Assembly: GCA_002309795.1 (NCBI GenBank)
Contig: DBXZ01000062.1
Location: forward strand, 16,755-23,639
Source of the DNA: Bacteroidales bacterium UBA1199
Lineage (GTDB): Bacteria; Bacteroidota; Bacteroidia; Bacteroidales; UBA932
Direction of reading: 5' to 3'
DNA: 6,885 bases
The notes beneath the pieces are model-generated. The model saw nothing but the letters and a program-made list of their open reading frames with translations. It was not told where the DNA came from and searched no databases. Within the stretch, counting starts at the first letter, position 1. Each line of letters begins with the position of its first letter. The translations under genes were made by a program, and so were the position numbers. Below are positions 1-6,308 of this stretch, one piece after another.

Positions 1-867
1 CCGCTCTATCTCTGGATCGTGATGGGATGCCGGCAGCTGCTGGGCTGCCACTGCGCCTCGCTGCTGGAGCTCTTTTCGCTTCTTCCGGCACTGGGTATCC
101 TGCTGATCTTCGGGCGTTGGTGCAGCCGTTACGGCAGCCTTTCCGGCCGCTGGATTCCGCGGGCGGAGTGGCTGATGCTGGCCACCGCCTGGTTCCTGGG
201 GTCGGCCCTGGTGGTGCGGATGGATATGCTGATGGCGCTCTTCATCACGCTGGCCTTCTACACCTTCTGGAAGAACAGCAGCGGCGACGGACGGCCAACC
301 GACCGTTGGCTCTTCGGGCTCTGGGTGTTCCTGGCCATCTTCACCAAAGGACCCGTGGGCTTCCTGATGCCCTTCGTCTGCCTGCTGGTCTACGCAGCCT
401 GCACCCACGGTTGGCGCGACTTCGGCCGCGTCTGGGGCTGGCGAACCTGGCTCATCCTGGCGCTGGGATGCGGCCTCTGGTGGTTCTGCGCGTGGCGTGA
501 GGGCGGCGCGGCCTATCTGCAGGAGCTGCTGGGCCATCAGACCTTCGGACGCGCGGTGAACGCCTTCCACCACAAGGAACCTTTCTACTACTATCTCTAT
601 ACCATCCTGTATGCCGCCGCACCGGCCGTATTCTTCTCGCTCCGGGTGATTCTCCGCACCCTCTTCAACCGGCAGCGGCGCGCGGCGATCGATCCGCTCC
701 CGCGATTTTTCCTGATTGTGTTTGCGGCTTTCTTCGTGATGATGTCGGCCTTCAGTTCCAAACTGCAGGTCTACCTGTTACCGGGATTCGGTTTTCTGAA
801 TTACGCGGCAATGATGCTGATGGCCCGCCAGCGCGAAGCGAAAGACGCTACGAAAGAATCTTGCTGA
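1..867 (+). CDS. ArnT/GT39-like membrane glycosyltransferase, C-terminal part (5' truncated by window edge)
   Basis: The frame is open from base 1 and ends at TGA 865-867, leaving 288 residues. The true start and the N-terminal catalytic loop lie upstream of the window. About nine hydrophobic segments are visible, roughly at residues 20-37, 57-72, 76-90, 103-115, 118-133, 149-164, 193-217, 236-251 and 258-275. Motifs fit the dolichyl-phosphate-mannose mannosyltransferase/ArnT superfamily: V-R-M-D-M at 71-76, T-K-G-P-V-G at 115-120, H-H-K-E-P-F at 190-195, and K-L-x-x-Y-L-L-P at 254-261. Family members transfer a sugar from a polyprenyl-phosphate carrier to a lipid or protein acceptor on the periplasmic side of the inner membrane. 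The acceptor cannot be told from this part. The protein stops soon after the last membrane segment, so it lacks the long soluble C-terminal domain of E. coli ArnT. Its last 20 bases overlap the convergent holA. Calling it lipid A-specific would be a guess. Confidence 0.8.
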   Translation, partial: PLYLWIVMGCRQLLGCHCASLLELFSLLPALGILLIFGRWCSRYGSLSGRWIPRAEWLMLATAWFLGSALVVRMDMLMALFITLAFYTFWKNSSGDGRPTDRWLFGLWVFLAIFTKGPVGFLMPFVCLLVYAACTHGWRDFGRVWGWRTWLILALGCGLWWFCAWREGGAAYLQELLGHQTFGRAVNAFHHKEPFYYYLYTILYAAAPAVFFSLRVILRTLFNRQRRAAIDPLPRFFLIVFAAFFVMMSAFSSKLQVYLLPGFGFLNYAAMMLMARQREAKDATKESC

Positions 868-1906
868 CCAGTTCGCTGAGCAGTTCGCCGTCGGAGGCGG
901 AGCCGCGTGCGTTGCTCTTGCTGCGCTGGTCGTACTCCTTCAGCAGCGAAATGACGCGCATGGTCTTGCGCAGCGGATAGTTGCGGATGGCCTGGTCGTA
1001 TTCGCCCCCGAAGTACGGGTTGATGCCCAACTGCGAGAGAATCTCGCCCCGAGGCACGCCTGCCTGGAGCAGCGCATGGTAGCGCAGAATTTTCAGGAAG
1101 TGGCTGGAAAGCGCCGCCATGATCATCACCAGCGGGAAGCGTTTCTCGCTCTCCGCAAAGAAATGGACAATCCGGTAGCATTTCTGCATGTCCTTCATGG
1201 AGAGTGCCTTGGTCAGCTCGAAGGCTGAATAGTCGCGGCTCATGCCCACGTTGGCGGCAATATCGGCCGACGTGACGAGCGGCGTGTCGGGCGGCAGCAC
1301 CTTCAGCAGCTTGTCGGTCTCCATCACGATCTTGGCGATGTCCACCCCGGCATATTCGGCCAGCAGGGCCGCGGCGTCGGGCGAGATCTTCAGGCCTCGG
1401 GTGCTGAAATAGTCTTCAATCCAGCGGGCCATCTTGTAATCCGGAAGCTGCTCCGATTCGAAGACGACGCCCACGTTGCAGGCCTTCTTGTAGAAAGAGG
1501 TGCGCTTGTCGACGGATTTCCCCTTGCGGGTGATGTCGTTGTTGGTCTTGAAGCAGATGACCAGGACGGTAGAGGGCATCATCGCGTCGAGGTAGACGCC
1601 GATCTCCTCCAGATTGTCCATCAACTGCGCCTCCTTGACCACCACCAGCTGGCGGGAAACCATCATGGGAAACTGGCGGGCCGTAGCCACCACCTGGGCG
1701 GGCTTGACGTCCGCACCGAAGTAGACGATCTGGCCGAAGTCGCGTTCCTCGGGCGGCAGCGCCTTCTCCATGATCAGGCGGCAAAGCTCGTCGATATAGT
1801 AATGTTCCTTGCCGAACAGCAGATAGAACGGCTTGAGGTCTCCGGCGAGAATTTCTTCGCGGAGGGCACGGAATCGGGCGGTGGTATCGACGCTCTGTTT
1901 GGCCAT
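848..1906 (-). CDS. holA: DNA polymerase III subunit delta
   Basis: This is a 352-residue protein, the usual length for HolA, the clamp-loader subunit that opens the beta sliding clamp during replication. The N-terminal signature F-Y-L-L-F-G-K-E-H-Y-Y-I-D-E at residues 27-40 matches the family pattern (Y-L-L-x-G-x-E-x-x-x-I-D-E) that opens the AAA+-like fold. As expected for delta, no Walker A motif is seen. The C-terminal part (L-L-Q-A-G-V-P, then L-G-I-N-P-Y-F) resembles the helical collar domain. The frame stays open upstream to 2311. I chose ATG 1906-1904 because family homology begins there, and the residues encoded upstream are low-complexity antisense of the neighbouring gene. A strong Bacteroidota -7 box ends only five bases before this ATG, so the transcript may be nearly leaderless. 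The gene is divergent from the nuclease/CCA operon and convergent, with a 20-bp overlap, to the glycosyltransferase. No other replication gene is nearby. Confidence 0.92.
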   Translation of the reverse strand: MAKQSVDTTARFRALREEILAGDLKPFYLLFGKEHYYIDELCRLIMEKALPPEERDFGQIVYFGADVKPAQVVATARQFPMMVSRQLVVVKEAQLMDNLEEIGVYLDAMMPSTVLVICFKTNNDITRKGKSVDKRTSFYKKACNVGVVFESEQLPDYKMARWIEDYFSTRGLKISPDAAALLAEYAGVDIAKIVMETDKLLKVLPPDTPLVTSADIAANVGMSRDYSAFELTKALSMKDMQKCYRIVHFFAESEKRFPLVMIMAALSSHFLKILRYHALLQAGVPRGEILSQLGINPYFGGEYDQAIRNYPLRKTMRVISLLKEYDQRSKSNARGSASDGELLSELVSKILS

Positions 1907-1907
1907 C

Positions 1908-1941
1908 TGTGCAAAGGTATGAATAAAATTGCCTACCTTCG
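1908..1941 (+). promoter_or_regulatory. Probable divergent promoter of the nuclease/cca operon
   Basis: TACCTTCG at 1934-1941 matches the Bacteroidota -7 consensus TAnnTTTG with one mismatch. A weak -33 candidate, TGTG at 1908-1911, lies 22 bases upstream, the same spacing as in the opposing holA promoter. The box ends 19 bases before ATG 1961, giving a leader of plausible length that includes a purine-rich AAGAAGAAAA stretch (1944-1953). The position would make ATG 1919 unusable, because it lies upstream of the box. The -33 match is poor, so this is less certain than the holA promoter. Confidence 0.45.
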
Positions 1942-1945
1942 CAAG
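1912..1945 (-). promoter_or_regulatory. Bacteroidota-type promoter of holA
   Basis: Read on the minus strand, TACCTTTG (1919-1912) is a perfect match to the Bacteroidota -7 consensus TAnnTTTG. A CTTG at 1945-1942, 22 bases upstream, matches three of four bases of the -33 TTTG element. The box ends five bases before the holA ATG, so transcription should begin at or very near the start codon. This leaves little or no room for a leader, which also supports the chosen start. The -33 element sits immediately behind the opposing promoter's -7 box. Confidence 0.65.
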
Positions 1946-1960
1946 AAGAAAACGGTTGTT

Positions 1961-2362
1961 ATGGAGATTTTCGATCCGATCCGCAGGAAAATGGTGGCCC
2001 GCACGCCGGAAGAGGAGGTGCGGCAGCAACTCATTGCCTGGCTGATGGCCGACCGCAAGGTGCCGCAGACCCTGATGCGCAGCGAATTCGGATTCGAATA
2101 CAACGGCCGCCGCTACCGGGCGGACATCCTGGTCTTCGACCGGAGTCTGCGTCCGCTGATGCTGGTCGAATGCAAGGCGCCGGAGGTCAGGCTGGACGAA
2201 TCGGTGATTGACCAGGTGCTGCGCTACAACCGTACCCTGCAGGTGAAGTATATCCTCATCAGCAACGGAAAAACCGCTTATCTTTGCAGGTGGGATGCCG
2301 CCGCGGGCCATTATGTGACCGCCAGCGCGGTTCCTGCCTACCCGGAAATGATAGAAGAATGA
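1961..2362 (+). CDS. Small PD-(D/E)XK nuclease-fold protein (HsdR N-terminal-like)
   Basis: This 133-residue protein resembles the stand-alone domain found at the N terminus of type I restriction HsdR subunits (HSDR_N family). The nuclease-fold residues are visible in order: acidic E17-E19, D55 in R-A-D-I-L-V, E70-x-K72 in V-E-C-K-A-P, and Q85-x3-Y89 in D-Q-V-L-R-Y-N. The last resembles the QxxxY motif of RecB-type nucleases. All core residues are intact, so it could cut or bind nucleic acid. No helicase or methylase genes accompany it, so it is not part of a restriction system here. Small proteins of this type occur widely in Bacteroidota with no assigned role that I know. An in-frame ATG at 1919 would add 14 lysine-rich residues. 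I prefer 1961 because the candidate promoter box lies between the two. Its TGA overlaps the next ATG in an ATGA arrangement, which suggests translational coupling to the CCA enzyme. Confidence 0.8.
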   Translation: MEIFDPIRRKMVARTPEEEVRQQLIAWLMADRKVPQTLMRSEFGFEYNGRRYRADILVFDRSLRPLMLVECKAPEVRLDESVIDQVLRYNRTLQVKYILISNGKTAYLCRWDAAAGHYVTASAVPAYPEMIEE

Positions 2363-3756
2363 CCGACGCGCTGAACCATAAGATATTCCGAATCATTGCA
2401 GACGAAGCCGAATCGCAGGGCGTCCGCGCCTTTGTGATCGGCGGTTACGTGCGCGACTGGTTTCTGAAGCGTCCCTGCAACGATATTGACGTCGTCGTGG
2501 AAGGCAGCGGAATCGCGCTCGCGGAAGCGGTCGCGGCCCGGGTGCATGCGAAGGTTTCGGTGTTCCGACGCTTCGGCACCGCGATGCTCCGCTACCAGGG
2601 CATGGAGGTGGAATTCGTGGGGGCCCGGAAAGAGTCGTACCGTTCGGATTCGCGCAAGCCTATTGTGGAAGACGGCACCCTCAAGGAAGATCAGGAGCGC
2701 CGCGATTTCACCATCAACGCGCTGGCTTTCAGCCTCTGCCGCGCAGATTACGGGGAACTGGTCGATCCCTTCGGCGGCATCCGCGACCTCAACGAAGGCA
2801 TCATCCGCACCCCGCTCGACCCCGATACGACCTACAGCGACGACCCGCTGCGCATGCTGCGCGCCATCCGGTTCGCCACCCAGCTCAACTTCCAGATCGT
2901 TCCCGAATCCAAGGAATCCATCCGCCGCAATGCCGGGCGCCTCTCTATCCTGTCGCGCGAGCGGATTGCCGATGAGCTGAATAAGATCATGAAAACTGCG
3001 CGCCCGTCGGTTGGCTGGCTGCTGATAGACGAGTGCGGCCTGCTGCCGGCCATTCTTCCGGCGCTCGATGCCCTCAAGGGGGTGGAGACGGTGGAGGGCC
3101 GCGGTCACAAAGATAATTTCCGCCACTCGCTGCAGGTGCTCGACAACGTGGCGGCCGCTTCCGACAAACTCTGGCTCCGCTGGGCCGCCCTGCTGCACGA
3201 CGTGGGCAAGGCACGCACCAAGCGCTATGAACCGGGAATCGGCTGGACCTTCCACGGCCACGAATATGTGGGCTCCAAGATGATCAAAGGCATCTTCGCC
3301 ACCCTGAAGATGTCGCAGACGGAAGACCTGCACTACGTGGAGAAACTGGTTGCGCTGCACCTGCGCCCCGTAGCCCTGGTGACCGACGAGGTGACCGACT
3401 CCGCCGTCCGCCGCCTGCTCTTCGACGCCGGCGACGATATCGACGATCTGATGATTCTCTGCAAGGCCGACATTACCTCCAAGAACGCCCTCAAGGTGGA
3501 GCATTTCCGCCAGCAGTATGAAGAACTCAAGCGCAAACTGGTGGAGGTGGAAGAGAAAGACGCCGTCCGCAACTTCAAGAATCCCATCACCGGCGAAATC
3601 GTGATGGAGAAGTATCACATTCCGCCCTGCAATACGATTGGCGTAATCAAGGAAGCCGTCAAGGAGGCCATCCTGGACGGCGTGATTCCAAACGACTTCG
3701 ACGCCGCATACGCCTTCATGGAGAAAAAGGCGGCCGAGCTCGGACTCTCGGATTAA
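2359..3756 (+). CDS. cca: CCA tRNA nucleotidyltransferase with HD domain
   Basis: This 465-residue protein belongs to the class II tRNA nucleotidyltransferase/poly(A) polymerase family, which builds or repairs the 3' CCA end of tRNA from CTP and ATP without a template. The head domain shows G28-G29-Y-V-R-D33, the catalytic D42-x-D44, R-R-D-F-T-I-N-A-L-A at 114-123, D-P-F-G-G at 136-140 and D-D-P-L-R-M-L-R-A-I-R-F at 161-172. A C-terminal HD phosphohydrolase domain follows, with H256, H280-D281 in L-L-H-D-V-G-K, H299/H301, H334 and D371 as likely metal ligands. HD-bearing CCA enzymes can also have phosphatase or phosphodiesterase activity. ATG 2359 is chosen because homology begins just after it and because it overlaps the upstream stop; the open frame extends further upstream without recognisable homology. 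A lipoprotein gene follows after 15 bases. Poly(A) polymerase or a partial CC- or A-adding enzyme cannot be excluded from sequence alone. Confidence 0.85.
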   Translation: MTDALNHKIFRIIADEAESQGVRAFVIGGYVRDWFLKRPCNDIDVVVEGSGIALAEAVAARVHAKVSVFRRFGTAMLRYQGMEVEFVGARKESYRSDSRKPIVEDGTLKEDQERRDFTINALAFSLCRADYGELVDPFGGIRDLNEGIIRTPLDPDTTYSDDPLRMLRAIRFATQLNFQIVPESKESIRRNAGRLSILSRERIADELNKIMKTARPSVGWLLIDECGLLPAILPALDALKGVETVEGRGHKDNFRHSLQVLDNVAAASDKLWLRWAALLHDVGKARTKRYEPGIGWTFHGHEYVGSKMIKGIFATLKMSQTEDLHYVEKLVALHLRPVALVTDEVTDSAVRRLLFDAGDDIDDLMILCKADITSKNALKVEHFRQQYEELKRKLVEVEEKDAVRNFKNPITGEIVMEKYHIPPCNTIGVIKEAVKEAILDGVIPNDFDAAYAFMEKKAAELGLSD

Positions 3757-3771
3757 TCATAGATTCACAAT

Positions 3772-4926
3772 ATGAAACGCTTCAAGAACTACCTCCTGTT
3801 GCTGTTGATTCCGATGGTGGTTTCGTGCTCCCACTCGGAATACGACATCTCCGAAGGCTACAACAAGGACATCACCCTGTTTGAAAAGGAGATTGCCGTA
3901 CCCCTCGGCAGCCTCGCCCCCATCACCATCGGTTCCACCCTGGACGGCGTGAGCAGGATTGACGGACTCGGCGGCCTGATTGGCCAGTATATCAAAGTGG
4001 GGGACGACGGGAACCTGCTGATGGACGACAAGGGCTCCGTCTTCCGCATCAATGTTTATGAACTGGAAAAACGGATGACCGATCCCGATGTGGCCGAAAA
4101 CTGGAATGCCGGATACCAGAGCGGTTATATCGGCGGCATCGTCCCGATGCTGGGTTACCTCGGACTGAAAACCACCAACCAGAAAGTGACCTTCACCGCC
4201 GCCAATCCGCTGTGGGTGGATGTGCCCGGCACCTCGAGCGCCAGCTACACCGATGCAGATTATACCGCCGTTCCCATCGCCGAACTCAGCAGTTTCAACC
4301 TGCCGGGCAGCAAGGTAGATCAGGAGCTGGTTTCCCTGGCGGTTCCCGCAGACGTGACTGCTGCAATCTCCTCGATCGATCTCGAGAACCTTACGCTCAG
4401 CATCCCGGCCAAGCCTACCGGCAAGATTGCGGATGATACCGGCAACCTGTTTTTCTCAATCGACTACCAATACAGCTGCAATGTGGCCGTAGGCGAATCG
4501 TTCAGTTTTCCGATGACAGATGTGCCCATCCACTTTGACCTTCCGGTTGCTAAATACAAGATCAAAAAATTCCAGGTAACCCTCGAAGTGGAAAACTCCG
4601 TTCCCCTGGCCGTAGCGGTCAATAAGATTCAGGTCTTGAAACCCAAGGCAGACGAGGACGATCCCGACGAGGTGGACGACAACGTCAGGGTCACCGCGGA
4701 CTTTACCCTGGCCGGCGGCACACTGGAACACCCGGCGACAACCGAATTCACGATTACGATCGAGGCGCTGACCGGCACGCTTCCCGATATTCCCGGGCTG
4801 ATGCTGGATTTCACCCTGGCTGCACAGCCGGGGCTCGGCACCGCCACCCTTTCCGCCGCGCAGAGCCTCCGTATCAAGTCTTCTTCCGCCAAACTTACCG
4901 GCGGCGTTACCATCCCCTTAAACTAA
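3772..4926 (+). CDS. Uncharacterised Bacteroidota lipoprotein, beta-rich
   Basis: I recognise no named domain. The 384-residue product begins with two lysines, a leucine-rich core (residues 8-13) and the lipobox V-V-S-C with C19, so it should be a lipidated envelope protein. The residues after the cysteine (S-H-S-E-Y-D) are only mildly acidic, so surface export by the Bacteroidota lipoprotein export signal is uncertain. The mature part alternates hydrophobic and polar residues, as in beta-sandwich proteins. It carries a segment around 266-290 (V-T-L-E-V-E-N-S-V-P-L) that loosely recalls LEA14/WHy-type or Ig-like folds. An acidic run at 294-303 (D-E-D-D-P-D-E-V-D-D) could be a linker or bind cations. 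The N-terminal pattern Y-D-I-S-x-G-Y-N-K-D-I-T, then V-P-L-G-S, recalls lipoproteins I associate with Bacteroidales genomes. It lies 15 bases after cca and 6 bases before a DUF5723-like barrel gene, its probable partner. Confidence 0.75.
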   Translation: MKRFKNYLLLLLIPMVVSCSHSEYDISEGYNKDITLFEKEIAVPLGSLAPITIGSTLDGVSRIDGLGGLIGQYIKVGDDGNLLMDDKGSVFRINVYELEKRMTDPDVAENWNAGYQSGYIGGIVPMLGYLGLKTTNQKVTFTAANPLWVDVPGTSSASYTDADYTAVPIAELSSFNLPGSKVDQELVSLAVPADVTAAISSIDLENLTLSIPAKPTGKIADDTGNLFFSIDYQYSCNVAVGESFSFPMTDVPIHFDLPVAKYKIKKFQVTLEVENSVPLAVAVNKIQVLKPKADEDDPDEVDDNVRVTADFTLAGGTLEHPATTEFTITIEALTGTLPDIPGLMLDFTLAAQPGLGTATLSAAQSLRIKSSSAKLTGGVTIPLN

Positions 4927-4932
4927 CCGGCC

Positions 4933-6282
4933 ATGAAAAGAACAGTCATTCTTCTTGCGATTTTGGCTTCGGCGGCAATTTCCGCCGGCGCACAGTCTTT
5001 CCAGCAGGCACTTTTCCTGGATGGCTACAAGATGGGCTACCGATACAACCCGGCCCTCGCTAACGAGAGCGGATTCCTGAGCGTGGGACAATGGGAAAAC
5101 CAGTCCCGCAACAACATCGGCGCAGCCAGCTTCCTCTATCCGCGCGGCGGCGAAGTGGTGACGGCGCTTCACGAAAGCGTCACGGCCGATGAATTCCTGG
5201 GCAGCCTCAAAGACGACAACTACCTTACCGGCAATATCCATTTCAACCTCTTCTCCTACGGATGGAAGAGCGAGCATGCCTACCATACCTTCGAAGCGGG
5301 CCTCCGCGCCGCCTATTCGGCTTCCGTGCCCAAAGAGATCTTCGCCATCATGAAACTCGGCACGCAGGAGAAAGATTATGACCTCAGCGGCATGGGCGTG
5401 GCCGGAAACGCGGTGGTGGAACTGGCCTACGGCTACTCCCGGAAACTCTCCGACCTGATTTCTGTGGGTGCCCGCGCCAAACTGCTGGTGGGCGTAGAAG
5501 CTCTGCGCTACAACGTGACCCGGTTCGATCTGACCTTCACCGACGACGTCTACCAGGCGCAGGTGGAGGCGGACCTGGACCTGACCAGCCGATGGAGCAA
5601 GATCCGGACCGACGACGAGGGGTATCTCAATCTGGGTGACCGGAGTTCCAAGGAGAGCTGGAAACTGCCTTCCGGCGCCGGAGTGGCTGTGGATCTGGGC
5701 GTTGTCCTGACGCCGGTCGAAGGCCTCACCATTTCCGCATCCGTACTGGATCTGGGCGGCATCGTCTGGTACTACGGCAATGCCGGCAAATCGCAGGGAA
5801 CCACCACCTTCACGGGTATGGAGAGCCTGACGATGGAAGACATCAAGGCCGGAAAGATCAAGGAACAGTTCAACGACGAACTGGAAGCCTTCATGAACTC
5901 GGTCAAGCTAAAGGAAGTGAAGGGCCGGACGGTTTTCGAGGCGGTTCCCCTCCACCTGAACCTGGGTGCCCGCTATGAGATGCCGTTCTACCGACCGCTC
6001 TCGGTGGGCATGACCGGCACCTATTACGTTATGCGTGGAATGCCTTACAGCGAGGTGCGCGCGGTCGTAGCATCGAATGCAGAGTCCCGGTTGGGCGCTT
6101 CGGTAGATTTCGGAGTCGGCAGCTACGGCCTTGTCTGGGGCGCCGCCCTGCACACCGCTGTGCTGCAGTTCCGCCTCACCGCCTCCGTCACCAACGGTTT
6201 CGGCGGCACCGTCCCCTACAGCAGCACGCCCCTCCGTCCCAACAGCAAGGTCCTCACCCTGGGGCTGACCTACGACCTGTAG
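4933..6282 (+). CDS. DUF5723-like outer-membrane beta-barrel protein
   Basis: This is a 449-residue protein with a clear signal peptide: M-K-R, a hydrophobic core, and a signal peptidase I site A-G-A/Q after residue 20. The mature protein has the features of DUF5723 proteins of Bacteroidota: an early N-P-A-L (39-42), a F-L-Y-P-R-G-G-E-V-V-T stretch, repeated short amphipathic strands ending in glycine or aromatic residues, a V-G-A-R-A-K-L-L-V-G strand, and V-A-V-D-L-G-V-V-L-T-P followed by L-T-I-S-A-S-V-L-D-L-G-G. This pattern is typical of outer-membrane barrels. The last strand ends L-G-L-T-Y-D-L rather than in phenylalanine, which is tolerated in this phylum. Function is unknown; family membership is recalled from sequence patterns, not searched. 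The six-base gap to the upstream lipoprotein implies co-expression. TAG closes the frame inside a possible hairpin. Confidence 0.82.
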   Translation: MKRTVILLAILASAAISAGAQSFQQALFLDGYKMGYRYNPALANESGFLSVGQWENQSRNNIGAASFLYPRGGEVVTALHESVTADEFLGSLKDDNYLTGNIHFNLFSYGWKSEHAYHTFEAGLRAAYSASVPKEIFAIMKLGTQEKDYDLSGMGVAGNAVVELAYGYSRKLSDLISVGARAKLLVGVEALRYNVTRFDLTFTDDVYQAQVEADLDLTSRWSKIRTDDEGYLNLGDRSSKESWKLPSGAGVAVDLGVVLTPVEGLTISASVLDLGGIVWYYGNAGKSQGTTTFTGMESLTMEDIKAGKIKEQFNDELEAFMNSVKLKEVKGRTVFEAVPLHLNLGARYEMPFYRPLSVGMTGTYYVMRGMPYSEVRAVVASNAESRLGASVDFGVGSYGLVWGAALHTAVLQFRLTASVTNGFGGTVPYSSTPLRPNSKVLTLGLTYDL

Positions 6283-6291
6283 GGTATCCCC
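6261..6291 (+). other. Possible imperfect hairpin spanning the barrel-gene stop codon
   Basis: CCTAC (6269-6273) and GTAGG (6279-6283) form a five-base-pair stem with a five-base loop. GGGG (6261-6264) and CCCC (6288-6291) can close an outer stem across a mostly unpaired internal loop. No U-tract follows, so it is not a convincing intrinsic terminator. It might slow ribosomes or set mRNA stability before the exonuclease gene. In GC-rich DNA such a structure can arise by chance. Confidence 0.25.
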
Positions 6292-6308
6292 TCCTCTGCG
6301 CCAACGCC

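Noticed and set aside
27..500. A 157-codon plus-strand frame within the glycosyltransferase
   Set aside because: It is rich in Ala, Arg, Leu and Gly with no domain, and it shadows a membrane protein with recognisable motifs.
1919..1960. Earlier start (ATG 1919) for the nuclease-fold protein
   Set aside because: It would place the start upstream of the candidate -7 box and add only a lysine-rich tail. It cannot be fully excluded if transcription starts further upstream.
1907..2311. Upstream extension of the holA frame by 135 codons
   Set aside because: The extra residues are antisense to the nuclease-fold gene and unlike any HolA N terminus. They would also span the promoter box that ends five bases before ATG 1906.
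1961..2362. A type I restriction-modification system, suggested by the HsdR-like domain
   Set aside because: There is no helicase domain, methylase or specificity gene nearby. The protein is a single small domain within a housekeeping operon.
2338..3618. A 426-codon open frame on the minus strand
   Set aside because: It lies entirely opposite the well-supported CCA enzyme, starts without a promoter, and its protein shows no motif. Long antisense frames are expected in GC-rich coding DNA.
5286..5293. TACCTTCG resembling a -7 promoter box inside the barrel gene
   Set aside because: It has no TTTG at the right distance upstream and no gene start just downstream, so it is most likely chance within coding sequence.
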